DNA of 64,000 nucleotides from Thalassovita aquimarina (GTDB taxonomy: Bacteria; Pseudomonadota; Alphaproteobacteria; Rhodobacterales; Rhodobacteraceae), in the NCBI RefSeq assembly GCF_018219815.1, contig NZ_JADMKU010000001.1, forward strand, positions 248,001-312,000, in the 5' to 3' direction. Under the pieces are notes generated by a model. That model did no database searches. It had not been told where the DNA came from and worked only from the letters and a program-made list of their open reading frames with translations. Below, one piece after another: positions 7,999 to 15,842 of this stretch (positions are counted from its first letter, which is position 1; every line of letters begins with the position of its first letter). Position numbers and translations under genes: made by a program.

Positions 7999-9606
7999 AT
8001 GAGGCCAGCCGGACGCAGCGAGACGCAATCGCTTTATTTCACCTATCCGCATTTCGACCCGCCGCAGGACCGCGATGGGTTGTCCGATGCCGCGCCGGTC
8101 GCCATCATCGGCGCGGGGCCGGTCGGAATGACGGCGGCGCTGGCGCTGGCGCGCCACGGTGTGCGGTCGGTGTTGTTCGACGCCAAGGACACGTTCAACG
8201 ACGGCAGCCGAGCGATCTGCGTCGCCCGGCAGAGCTATCACATCCTCGAAGACATCGGCGCGGTTGATCCGTTTCTGGAAAAGTCGCTGCCTTGGACCAC
8301 CGGGCGGACCTTCTATCGCGGACGCCAGATCCTCGAATTCGACATGCCCGACAGCGCGCGGGAAAAATACCGCCCGATGTACAATATCGAACAGCAATAT
8401 ATCGAACAGTACCTGTGGGAGGCCGTTGCGCGCGAGTCGCTGATCGACGCCCGCTGGCAAAGCCGGGTGAGCGGGGTGGAGGATGCCGAGGGCGCTGTCA
8501 CGCTGACAATCGAAGACCCCGAAGGCAGCTACCGAATGCGGGCCGATTGGCTGCTTGCCGCTGACGGGGCGCGCAGCGCCATCCGGCAGATGCGCGGGCT
8601 GCGGCTGCGCGGCGAAAACTACGAGGGTCGCTATGTCATCGCAGACGTGCAGATGGATCACGATTACCCGACCATCCGCCGGGCGCTGTTCGATCCCGAT
8701 TGCAGACGGGGCGGGACGATCCTGGTGCACAAGCAACCCGACAATATCTGGCGCATCGATTACCAGCTGCGCGATGACGAAGACGATGCCGAGGCGATCC
8801 GCGAGGAAAACGTGCGCCAGACGGTGGCGTCGGTGCTGGAGGAAATCGGCCACACCGGCGATTGGGATCTGGAATGGTGGAGCATCTATTCCGCCAACAC
8901 GCTGGCGCTGGACGATTACCGCGACTGGCGGGTGTTTTTCATCGGTGACAGCGCCCATATCGTACCGATCTTCGGGGTGCGCGGGCTGAACAACGGTCTG
9001 GCCGATGCCCATAACATCGCGTGGAAACTGGCCTTTGTGATGCAGGGGCGGGCAGGGATGTCCCTGCTCGACAGCTACACACCTGAACGGCGCGGCGCGA
9101 CGCTGGACGTCTTCGCCAATGCGTCGAAATCGGCGCGTTTCATGACACCGCCCAGCCCCGGCTGGCAATTGATGCGCGACGCGGCGCTGAGCCTTGCGCT
9201 CGACCATCCGTTCGCCGGCGAACTGGCCAACCCGCGCCAGATGACGCCCTATACCTATGCCGACAGCCCCGTGGTCGCGTCCGACGATCCCGGTTTCGAC
9301 GGCGGCCCGGTTCCCGGCGCGGTGCTGCCCGAGGCGCGGGTGCGCGACGGGTTTCTGACCGATCTGCTGGGTGCAGGTTTTACGCTGCTCACCTTCGACG
9401 AAGGACTGGCGCAGGGCGTTGCCGACCTCGATTTGGACGTGGTGCTGCTGGACCCCGGGTCGGAGGCGGCCGAGGTTCTGGCCGCCGGGCCGCACAGCGC
9501 CTATCTGATCCGTCCCGATCTGCATATCGCCGCCCGCTGGACGCGGGCCACGCCGGAAACCCTACGCGCGGCCTTCGCCCGCGCCACCGCGGGAGATAAC
9601 AAATGA
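7999..9606 (+). CDS. FAD-dependent monooxygenase (group A aromatic hydroxylase family)
   Basis: This 535-residue flavoprotein has the dinucleotide motif GAGPVG (residues 38-43) and the second FAD motif GDSAHIVP starting at residue 316, followed by GLNNGLADAHN. Both are characteristic of PHBH/MhpA-type single-component hydroxylases that use NAD(P)H and O2. An AAGGAGG site precedes the ATG. The C-terminal 130 residues resemble the thioredoxin-like tail seen in phenol or 3-(3-hydroxyphenyl)propionate hydroxylases. It is translationally coupled to a small downstream gene. An aromatic or heteroaromatic substrate is likely, but its identity is open. Confidence 0.9.
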   Translation: MRPAGRSETQSLYFTYPHFDPPQDRDGLSDAAPVAIIGAGPVGMTAALALARHGVRSVLFDAKDTFNDGSRAICVARQSYHILEDIGAVDPFLEKSLPWTTGRTFYRGRQILEFDMPDSAREKYRPMYNIEQQYIEQYLWEAVARESLIDARWQSRVSGVEDAEGAVTLTIEDPEGSYRMRADWLLAADGARSAIRQMRGLRLRGENYEGRYVIADVQMDHDYPTIRRALFDPDCRRGGTILVHKQPDNIWRIDYQLRDDEDDAEAIREENVRQTVASVLEEIGHTGDWDLEWWSIYSANTLALDDYRDWRVFFIGDSAHIVPIFGVRGLNNGLADAHNIAWKLAFVMQGRAGMSLLDSYTPERRGATLDVFANASKSARFMTPPSPGWQLMRDAALSLALDHPFAGELANPRQMTPYTYADSPVVASDDPGFDGGPVPGAVLPEARVRDGFLTDLLGAGFTLLTFDEGLAQGVADLDLDVVLLDPGSEAAEVLAAGPHSAYLIRPDLHIAARWTRATPETLRAAFARATAGDNK

Positions 9607-9782
9607 CGCCTGCCGAGGTCGAAACCATCTATGAAGCGCTGGCCAACCGGCTGGATGACCTGGGGGCGGAGAAGCGTGAGCTGTATCTGGCCAAGCTTGC
9701 CCTGCTCATGGCGCATGAGCTGGAAGATGCGCCGCGCGCGCTCACGCTGATTGCCGAGGCTGCCGAGAACCTCGACGCCTGA
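9603..9782 (+). CDS. Small DUF2783-like protein coupled to the flavin monooxygenase
   Basis: This 59-residue acidic, helix-predicted protein starts at an ATG inside the ATGA overlap with the monooxygenase stop. Its pattern, with an N-terminal MTPAEVETIYEAL and a C-terminal LAKLALLMAHELEDA, resembles the DUF2783 family, often found beside FAD-dependent monooxygenases. The four-base overlap suggests co-translation and a possible partner or stabilising role. No catalytic residues are evident. The family assignment is from memory of the pattern. Confidence 0.8.
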   Translation: MTPAEVETIYEALANRLDDLGAEKRELYLAKLALLMAHELEDAPRALTLIAEAAENLDA

Positions 9783-9792
9783 AACGCAAAGA

Positions 9793-9820
9793 AACGGCGC
9801 CGAGGCGCCGTTCCCTTCTT
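9793..9820. terminator. Bidirectional terminator between convergent operons
   Basis: A perfect eight-base-pair stem (AACGGCGC with GCGCCGTT, loop CGAG) is flanked by T-rich sequence on the + side and A-rich sequence on the other. It can end both the monooxygenase operon and the ureohydrolase operon. Confidence 0.8.
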
Positions 9821-9868
9821 CCTGCGATGCAGGTCGGCCATTTTCCGTGAGTGGGGGGCCGTTTCGGC

Positions 9869-10849
9869 TCAACCCTTGAGGTTGAGTGCGATATTGCACA
9901 GGATTTCGAACATGATCGACACGCCCAGGAAAGCGGTCGATCCGCTGCCATCGAAGGGCGGCGACACCTCGACGAGGTCAGCGCCGACGATATCCACCCC
10001 GTCGAGCATCCGCGCCACCTGCAGCGCTTGGTAGGAATTGGGCCCGCCTACTTCCGGCGTGCCGGTGCCCGGCGCGAAGGCGGGATCGACGAAATCGATG
10101 TCGTAGGAAATGTAGGTGGGCGAGGTGCCGACGATTTCCTTGGCTTCTACCATCACGTCTTCGGGGCCACGGGCGTGGAATTCCTCGATCGGGATGATGC
10201 GGATGCCGACGGCATCGGCGAAATCGCGGTCCTCGCTGTCATAGGTGGAACCGCGAATGCCGATCTGCACCACGCGCTTGGGGTCCAGAAGGCCCTCTTC
10301 CACCGCGCGGCGGAAGGGGGTGCCGTGGGTATATTGCGTGCCGCCGAAGTAATCCTTGAACAGATCGGTGTGGCTGTCGAAATGGATCATGCCCAACGGC
10401 GCCGCCTTGCCCAGCGACCGCAGGATCGGCAGCGAGGACAGGTGATCGCCGCCCGCCGTCAGCGGGATCAACCCTGCCGACAGGACCTTGTCGTAGAACT
10501 CGGTGATGCGGTTCATGCTGTCCATCAGGTCGGCCGGGTTCGGCGGAACGTCGCCGAGATCGGCGCAGTTGATCATCTCGAACGGCCGCACGCCGGTGGC
10601 GCCGTTCTGCGCCCGGATCATGGTGGACATGTCGCGCAGCTGGCGCGGCCCGTGACGCGGGCCGGGGCGGTTGGTGGTGCCGCTGTCCCACGGCACCCCG
10701 ATGATGCCGACCTGAACGTCTGCGATGCGGGGATCGTCCAGCGTCAGATGCGGCAGGCGCATAAAGCTCGGAATCCCGGCGAAGCGGGGCAGGTCAAAGC
10801 CGGAAACCGGGTGAAAAAACGGGTCGCTCATCTTGGCATCCTTTGTCAT
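9869..10849 (-). CDS. Ureohydrolase (agmatinase/guanidinobutyrase family), substrate unassigned
   Basis: This is a 326-residue metal-dependent amidinohydrolase. All predicted di-metal ligands are present: His136 in GGDH, Asp158, His160 and Asp162 in HFDSHTD, and Asp250 and Asp252 in SYDIDFVDP. The PGTGTPEVGG and DLVEVSPP motifs also match the family. The usual DAH is DSH here. Family enzymes remove urea from agmatine, guanidinobutyrate, guanidinopropionate or guanidine. The ATG in the ATGA overlap with the preceding dehydrogenase is chosen as start; an ATG at 10831 is an alternative. It is the last gene of an importer-dehydrogenase operon, so an imported guanidino compound is the likely substrate. 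Confidence 0.92.
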   Translation of the reverse strand: MTKDAKMSDPFFHPVSGFDLPRFAGIPSFMRLPHLTLDDPRIADVQVGIIGVPWDSGTTNRPGPRHGPRQLRDMSTMIRAQNGATGVRPFEMINCADLGDVPPNPADLMDSMNRITEFYDKVLSAGLIPLTAGGDHLSSLPILRSLGKAAPLGMIHFDSHTDLFKDYFGGTQYTHGTPFRRAVEEGLLDPKRVVQIGIRGSTYDSEDRDFADAVGIRIIPIEEFHARGPEDVMVEAKEIVGTSPTYISYDIDFVDPAFAPGTGTPEVGGPNSYQALQVARMLDGVDIVGADLVEVSPPFDGSGSTAFLGVSIMFEILCNIALNLKG

Positions 10850-11577
10850 GTCATCACGCTTCCACCGTTCACGCCAAGGCATTGACCGGTGATGAAATTT
10901 CCACCCGACCCGCACAGGAACACCGCCATCGCGGCGATGTCTTCGGGCTGACCGAAGCGCGCCAGCGGCGTATCCATGTCCTTGGCCAGCTGTTCGGGCG
11001 TCATGCTGGCAGGGCTGGTCATGTCGGTTTCGATCGATCCGGGCGCGATCGCGTTGACCAGGATGTTTGGGGCCAGTTCGCGCGCCAGGCTGCGGGTCAT
11101 CGCGATCACCCCGCCCTTGGAAGCGCTGTAGGCCACCAGGTTCTCGCGCCCCAAAAGGCCCAGATCGCTGGCGATGTTGATGATCCGCCCGGTATCGGTG
11201 CGGCGCACGAATTCGCGGCTGCACAGGAAGCCGCCGCGCAGATTCACCGCGATCACCCGGTCGAAATCTGTCGCATCCGTTTCGGCCAAGGGTGTTTCGC
11301 GCAGGATGCCCGCGTTGTTGATCAGGATGTCGGGGGTTCCAAGGTCTGCGCTGATGGTGTCGAACATGGCGATGACCTGCGCCTCGTCGGACACGTCAGC
11401 CAGAATGGCGCGCGCATAGGTCCGTTCGGACAGTTCGGCAAAGGTCTGGTCGGCCTGGGTGTCGCCGGGATGGCAGAACGCCACCTTGGCCCCGGCATCG
11501 GCCAGCGCCAGGGCAATCGCCCGACCGATGCCGCGCGAGGCGCCGGTGACCAGCGCGGTTTTTCCCTGCAGGGTCAT
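10846..11577 (-). CDS. Short-chain dehydrogenase/reductase (SDR family)
   Basis: This 243-residue classical SDR has the cofactor motif TGASRGIG near residue 11, the NNAG motif, and the catalytic Tyr-X3-Lys as YSASK. The C-terminal segment FITGQCLGVNGG is typical of the family. The start is the ATG in an ATGA overlap with the upstream SDR gene; the longer open frame above it is not coding. It would oxidise a hydroxyl group or reduce a keto group with NAD(P)H. It sits between a second SDR and the ureohydrolase, so it likely acts on the carbon chain of the imported compound. Confidence 0.9.
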   Translation of the reverse strand: MTLQGKTALVTGASRGIGRAIALALADAGAKVAFCHPGDTQADQTFAELSERTYARAILADVSDEAQVIAMFDTISADLGTPDILINNAGILRETPLAETDATDFDRVIAVNLRGGFLCSREFVRRTDTGRIINIASDLGLLGRENLVAYSASKGGVIAMTRSLARELAPNILVNAIAPGSIETDMTSPASMTPEQLAKDMDTPLARFGQPEDIAAMAVFLCGSGGNFITGQCLGVNGGSVMT

Positions 11578-12347
11578 GCCATCACCTCGCCCCGGTCGAT
11601 GTTGATCGCCTGCCCGGTGATATTGGCGCCACCTTCCGAGGCGAGGAACAGGTAAAGGCCGGAAATGTCTTTCGGTTCCATCAGGCCATCGATCGCCTGC
11701 GCCGCCATGACTTCGCCCGCCACCTCGTCCTCGCTGCGGCCGCTGGATTCGGCCAGTTCGCGCAGAGAATTCATCGCCGGACCGGTCTTGACCCAGCCGG
11801 GACAGACCGCGTTGACGCAGATGCGCCGTGGTCCCAGTTCCTGCGCCCATGTCCGCACCAGACCGAGATTGGCGTGCTTGCTGGCCACGTAGGCCGAAAA
11901 TCCCGGCACCGCGGTACGCGACCAGATCGAGGCGGTCAGGATGATCCGCCCGCCATCGGCGATCCGGCCTACCAGCGTGTCGGTGACGTTCTGGGTTCCG
12001 GTGACGTTGATCGCCATGATCCGTTCGAAGGTTTCGTTGCCGCGCGGGTTCTGCCCGGTCAGGGGCGTGGGGCGTTCCAGTCCGGCATTGTTCACCAACA
12101 CGTCCAGTCGGTCGATATCGGCCAGCGCTTCGGTCACCATGGCGGCGTCGGAAATATCGCAGCGGATCGCGCGCACATCCCCCGGTAGGGCGGCGGCGGC
12201 ATCGTGGATCGCATCGGTTTCCGACAGGATGGTCAGATTGGCCCCGGCTTCGGCGAACGCCGTTGCGATTCCGAATCCGATGCCGCTGCTGGCGCCGGTG
12301 ACCAGAACCGATTTGCCACTGAAATCGAAACTGACCTTGCCCGTCAT
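11574..12347 (-). CDS. Short-chain dehydrogenase/reductase (SDR family)
   Basis: This is a second, different SDR of 257 residues. It shows TGASSGIG (residues 17-24), NNAG, and the active-site motif YVASK, and ends with the family signature NITGQAINIDRG. It overlaps both the ATPase gene upstream and the other SDR downstream by four bases. Two non-identical SDRs in one operon suggest successive oxidations, or action on two stereoisomers of one intermediate. That is inference; neither substrate is known. Confidence 0.9.
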   Translation of the reverse strand: MTGKVSFDFSGKSVLVTGASSGIGFGIATAFAEAGANLTILSETDAIHDAAAALPGDVRAIRCDISDAAMVTEALADIDRLDVLVNNAGLERPTPLTGQNPRGNETFERIMAINVTGTQNVTDTLVGRIADGGRIILTASIWSRTAVPGFSAYVASKHANLGLVRTWAQELGPRRICVNAVCPGWVKTGPAMNSLRELAESSGRSEDEVAGEVMAAQAIDGLMEPKDISGLYLFLASEGGANITGQAINIDRGEVMA

Positions 12348-13138
12348 GACGTGCCGCGCCCTTCTTCGCGCATCAAGCGCATGAGATGCGCTTCCAGATC
12401 GCCGTAGCCATCCAGCTTGACGACCTTTTCCTTGTCGGCGATACGCTCGCCCTTCTTGAAGGCCGGTTTGATTTCTTCCTTCAGCCGTCCCGGGTGGCTC
12501 GACAGGAACACGATCTTGTCGGCGAGGAAAATCGCCTCTTCCAGGTCGTGGGTCACGATCACCATCGTGGTGTTGGTCTGTTCGGCTACGTTGACCATCA
12601 GTTCCTGCATCAGCCAGCGGGTTTCGGCATCCAGCGCGCCGAAGGGTTCGTCCATCAGCAGAACTTCCGGGTCGTTGGCCAAGGTGCGGGCGATCGCCAC
12701 CCGCTGACGCATGCCGCCCGAAAGTTGCGACGGGTACACGTCGGCGAATTTGCCAAGGCCGACGAGGTTGATGAAACGCTCCGCCCGTTCGGCCCGTGCG
12801 GCCGCCGGGACGCCGTTGATCTTCATGCCGAATTCGACGTTCTTGCGGACCGACATCCAGTCGAAGGAGGTATAGGCCTGAAACACCATGCCGCGGTCCT
12901 GTCCGGGGCCGTCCACGGTGCGCCCGCCGATCACAATGTCGCCATCTGACGGAGTTTCCAGGCCCGCCATCATACGCAGCACGGTGGATTTGCCGCAGCC
13001 AGATGGTCCCAGAAGAACACAGATCGAATTCTGTTCGACCTCGAAGCTGATATCCTGCACCGCCTGCACGGATTTGCCGCCGCCAAGTTCGAACACTTTC
13101 GATACGTTGCGGATTTGAAGGGCGCTCTGCTCGCTCAT
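12344..13138 (-). CDS. ABC transporter ATP-binding protein, nitrate/sulfonate/taurine (SsuB/TauB) type
   Basis: This 264-residue ATPase has Walker A GPSGCGKST, the signature LSGGMRQR, Walker B VLLMDEPFGALD and the H-loop IVTHDLEEA. The sequence pattern is that of the NitT/TauT importer class. The stop overlaps the first SDR and its start is one base from the permease stop, so it belongs to a tightly coupled operon. It energises uptake of the operon's substrate together with the downstream-coordinate permease and binding protein. Confidence 0.93.
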   Translation of the reverse strand: MSEQSALQIRNVSKVFELGGGKSVQAVQDISFEVEQNSICVLLGPSGCGKSTVLRMMAGLETPSDGDIVIGGRTVDGPGQDRGMVFQAYTSFDWMSVRKNVEFGMKINGVPAAARAERAERFINLVGLGKFADVYPSQLSGGMRQRVAIARTLANDPEVLLMDEPFGALDAETRWLMQELMVNVAEQTNTTMVIVTHDLEEAIFLADKIVFLSSHPGRLKEEIKPAFKKGERIADKEKVVKLDGYGDLEAHLMRLMREEGRGTS

Positions 13139-13139
13139 G

Positions 13140-13934
13140 TCAGTTTTTCCTCAGATAGGGGAAGGCCCAGCGATGCAGCATCGCGAACAACAGGTCGAAA
13201 AGCAGGCCCAGGACGCCGATCACGATGATCCCAGACAGGATTTCGTCGGTTTTCAGGAACCGCCGCGCGCGCATCATCATCGCGCCGATACCGGTGGTGG
13301 AGGCGACGATCTCCGCGATCACGAGATAGGTCCAAGCCATCGCCAGCATCTGCCGCATGGCGACCACGATATCGGGCAGAACGGCGGGGAAAACGACCTT
13401 CATCACGACGGTTGCACGCGACGCGCCAAGCGTCAGCGCGGTTTCAACCAGTTCCTGCCGGACGTTTTTCGTGTGGTCCATGATCAGCGTGATCAGAAAA
13501 AAGATGACCCCGATAAACAGCAGCGCCAGCTTGGGCGCTTCGCCGGTGCCGAACCACATCAGCAGGATCGGGATGAAGGACGGCGCCGGCAGGTAACGCC
13601 AGGCCGATACGAAGGGGGCGAAGATCGCCTCGACGCTGGGGAATGCCCCCATCATGACCCCAAGCGGTACCGCGACGGCGCAGGCCATCGCGAAGGCGCC
13701 CAGGACGCGGCTGATCGAAATCAGGACATCGCTGCCGAAGCCGCGCTCCATGAACAGATCCCAAGTGGTTCCGAAAACCGTCTGAGGAGCGGGAACAAGG
13801 ATTTCGTTCACCATTCCTGCGGATGTTGCGAACACCCAGAAACCGAAAAAACACGCCCATATACCGAGGGCGGAGACAAGACGCTGTCGGCTCCTGACCG
13901 GTTTGCGCAGTTCGAAAAAACTTTGTGCTGCCAC
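13140..13934 (-). CDS. ABC transporter permease, SsuC/TauC type
   Basis: This 264-residue inner-membrane protein has about six hydrophobic segments and the BPD_transp_1 EAA-type loop (ETALTLGASRATVVMKVVFP). The pattern ALTLGAS...VFPAVLPDI is typical of nitrate/sulfonate/taurine-class permeases. It lies between the ATPase and the binding-protein gene. A stable GC-rich hairpin separates it from the binding-protein gene, which may lower permease expression relative to the binding protein. Confidence 0.92.
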   Translation of the reverse strand: MAAQSFFELRKPVRSRQRLVSALGIWACFFGFWVFATSAGMVNEILVPAPQTVFGTTWDLFMERGFGSDVLISISRVLGAFAMACAVAVPLGVMMGAFPSVEAIFAPFVSAWRYLPAPSFIPILLMWFGTGEAPKLALLFIGVIFFLITLIMDHTKNVRQELVETALTLGASRATVVMKVVFPAVLPDIVVAMRQMLAMAWTYLVIAEIVASTTGIGAMMMRARRFLKTDEILSGIIVIGVLGLLFDLLFAMLHRWAFPYLRKN

Positions 13935-13968
13935 GGTGGCCCCTTTCCTGATCCCAAAGAAGTGTGGC

Positions 13969-13993
13969 GGGGCGCGCCGTGCAAGCGCGCCCC
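13969..13993 (-). other. Intercistronic GC hairpin between binding-protein and permease genes
   Basis: A perfect nine-base-pair stem (GGGGCGCGC with GCGCGCCCC, seven-base loop) lies ten bases after the binding-protein stop. No U-run follows, so it is better read as an mRNA 3'-end stabiliser or partial attenuator than as a full terminator. Such hairpins commonly raise binding-protein yield over membrane components. Confidence 0.6.
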
Positions 13994-14002
13994 CAAACCG
14001 GA

Positions 14003-15061
14003 TTAGTGCGCGGTGAGGGTCTGGCGATAGCCGGACTTCACAAGGTCACCCATCAGCGAACAATCGACGCCCGCGGCTGCATCGACCTTGTTGTCCATCA
14101 GGCCAAGCTTGATCCACCACTCATTGGTCAGGGCAACCGAGTCGACCATCGAACCGTTGGACATGCCGAACGGGCCATCGCCGTCCAGAACGCCGCACAG
14201 GCGGGCCGATTCATCGAAGTCGAGCATGTAGATGCCGCCTTCGAAGCTCTTGCCGTCGGTGCCGATCACATAGCCGATGTCTTCGGCCGGCCATTGCAGG
14301 AAATCGGCCAGCAGCTCATTGGTTTCCTCGGTGTTCTGGTTCCAGTACCCTAGGCCTTCCCAGCGGGCCTTCAGCACGTCCAGGGCGACATCGCGCTTTT
14401 CGGCGATGAAGTTCTTGTTCATGTATAGCGCGTCCATGAAGATCCCGGTCTTCAGGATGTCCGGATCACTCGTGTTGGTGATGCTCTTTGCCCCGGGCTT
14501 GGCTTCCAGAACCTTGGAAATCCACGGTTCGTACATGTAGGCGGCGGCCAGGTCGTCCGACATCATCGGGCCGACGGCTTCGTCCGCGTTCAGGTTCACC
14601 CATTCGACCTGATCGGGCGCGATGCCGACCGAATCCAGCCAGATCCCCATCAGCAGCTGACCGATATAGGCCTGCGGCGCGGCGACCTTCTTGCCCGGCA
14701 GGTCAGCGGTTTCGATGCCCGGTGACAGGATCACATGGTCGACGCCGTAGGACGGGTTGAGGAAGGCCACGTTCACCACGTCGGTGCCGCGATCCACGGT
14801 CAGCGGGGTGTAATCGGCGGTGCAGCCATAGACATCCAGCTGTCCCGCCGCCAGCGCGGCGTGGCCACCCAGCGGGTCTTCGAAAATGGTGATGTTCAGG
14901 TCGTGATCCGGGATCAGGTCCTTCTGGCGGGCGACTTCGAGCATCGCGTAGCCCGGCCAGGAAACGCAAACACCCACATTCACCGTATCGGCCGAGGCGA
15001 AACTTGTGCCGCCCCCCAGGAGCAGGGCCGCGGTCGCGGCGAGCTTCACGAAAGGTCGCAT
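14003..15061 (-). CDS. Periplasmic substrate-binding protein of a NitT/TauT-type ABC importer (NMT1/THI5-like)
   Basis: This 352-residue protein has a clear Sec signal peptide (basic MRPFVK start, hydrophobic core to about residue 22, cleavage near ASADT). The mature part matches the NMT1/SsuA-like fold, with an early VNVGVCVSWPGYAML segment and GGHAALAAGQLDVYG near residue 65. It would capture the substrate in the periplasm and give specificity to the importer. It is the first gene of the minus-strand operon and faces the divergent TetR regulator across an AT-rich control region. Ligand class (sulfonate, aromatic acid, guanidine and so on) cannot be told by eye. Confidence 0.92.
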   Translation of the reverse strand: MRPFVKLAATAALLLGGGTSFASADTVNVGVCVSWPGYAMLEVARQKDLIPDHDLNITIFEDPLGGHAALAAGQLDVYGCTADYTPLTVDRGTDVVNVAFLNPSYGVDHVILSPGIETADLPGKKVAAPQAYIGQLLMGIWLDSVGIAPDQVEWVNLNADEAVGPMMSDDLAAAYMYEPWISKVLEAKPGAKSITNTSDPDILKTGIFMDALYMNKNFIAEKRDVALDVLKARWEGLGYWNQNTEETNELLADFLQWPAEDIGYVIGTDGKSFEGGIYMLDFDESARLCGVLDGDGPFGMSNGSMVDSVALTNEWWIKLGLMDNKVDAAAGVDCSLMGDLVKSGYRQTLTAH

Positions 15062-15107
15062 GTCATATCCTCGCTGTTTGTCTTTGTTGGTTCTTTCGGT
15101 GTCTAAA

Positions 15108-15135
15108 ACTGTATCCAGTCAAAATTTATATTCAA
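15108..15135 (-). promoter_or_regulatory. Candidate sigma-70 promoter of the importer/ureohydrolase operon
   Basis: Read on the minus strand, TTGAAT (15135-15130) and TACAGT (15113-15108) are separated by 16 bases. Transcription would begin about 40 bases before the binding-protein ATG. A repeated AAATTTAT lies inside the spacer and just upstream of the -35 box. Confidence 0.45.
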
Positions 15136-15148
15136 TAAAAAAATTTAT
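15122..15148. promoter_or_regulatory. Candidate operator: AAATTTAT direct repeat in the divergent control region
   Basis: AAATTTAT occurs at 15122-15129 and again at 15141-15148, 19 bases apart (about two helical turns). This stretch is far more A+T-rich than its surroundings and lies between the divergent TetR and importer genes, overlapping the predicted minus-strand promoter. It is a plausible regulator-binding region. Confidence 0.4.
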
Positions 15149-15187
15149 TACGCTAAGGTTGTGGTGAAAGTGATTTGCATAAAAAAC

Positions 15188-15192
15188 GGAGG
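15188..15192 (+). promoter_or_regulatory. Shine-Dalgarno site deciding a TTG start for the TetR gene
   Basis: GGAGG here stands seven bases before an in-frame TTG at 15200. The upstream in-frame GTG at 15161 has no comparable site and would add a 13-residue head unlike TetR N-termini. Confidence 0.65.
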
Positions 15193-15199
15193 CCGAGGT

Positions 15200-15814
15200 T
15201 TGACGACCCTGCGCGCACGCCAGAAAGAAGACCGACGGAAAAGGATCGTTTTATCCGCAAAAGCTCTTTTCAAAGAAAAGGGTTATGAGAAGACGACCAT
15301 CGAAAACATCGCCGAGGCGACGGGCGTTTCCGGCGTGACCGTTCATAACTATTACGGCACCAAGGCGGGTGTTCTGCTTGCTCTGGTAGTGGAAAACGAC
15401 GAGGCGCTGATCGCGCGACTCAACGAATCACTGCCCCGTGAAGACATCGATCTGGTCGAATTGGTGGTCGCGTTTGCGCATGTCATCATGGATCACGCAA
15501 TCACCCACCTGGACAAGGAAATCTGGCGCCAGGTCATCGCCGCCGTCACCACCGAGGCGGGCACCAGGCTGAGCGAGGCCTATTTCAAGCTCGACCAGCA
15601 GCTGGCCTATGTGCTGGTCAACCGGATCGAGGCGGCGCAGGCCGCAGGGGCCATCCCGGAAAAGGTCGACCCGGTACATCTGGGCAAGGCGCTGTTCCAC
15701 CTTCAGAACGCCCGTTTCATTCAGTTCATTTCCTCCGACGACATGACCCGCGACGAAATCGAGACCCGCCTGCGCAACGATATGGGTGCGCTGTTTTCCG
15801 TTTGTATCGGGTGA
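15200..15814 (+). CDS. TetR/AcrR family transcriptional regulator
   Basis: This is a 204-residue one-component regulator if translation begins at the TTG at 15200; GTG at 15161 is the alternative. The N-terminal TetR helix-turn-helix is clear (RIVLSAKALFKEKGYEKTTI, then VSGVTVHNYYGTKAGVL). The C-terminal effector domain is not specific to a known group. It diverges from the importer operon and precedes the deacetylase gene by 28 bases. It probably represses one or both until an inducer, likely the imported compound or its breakdown product, binds. Confidence 0.88.
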   Translation: MTTLRARQKEDRRKRIVLSAKALFKEKGYEKTTIENIAEATGVSGVTVHNYYGTKAGVLLALVVENDEALIARLNESLPREDIDLVELVVAFAHVIMDHAITHLDKEIWRQVIAAVTTEAGTRLSEAYFKLDQQLAYVLVNRIEAAQAAGAIPEKVDPVHLGKALFHLQNARFIQFISSDDMTRDEIETRLRNDMGALFSVCIG

Positions 15815-15842
15815 TCGACATCCCCGAAGATAGGAGTAACCG

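Noticed and set aside
15062-15199. Guanidine (ykkC or mini-ykkC) riboswitch before the importer operon
   Set aside because: The leader is short and A+T-rich, with no ACG-type tetraloops or conserved G-rich segments, so a protein regulator is more likely.
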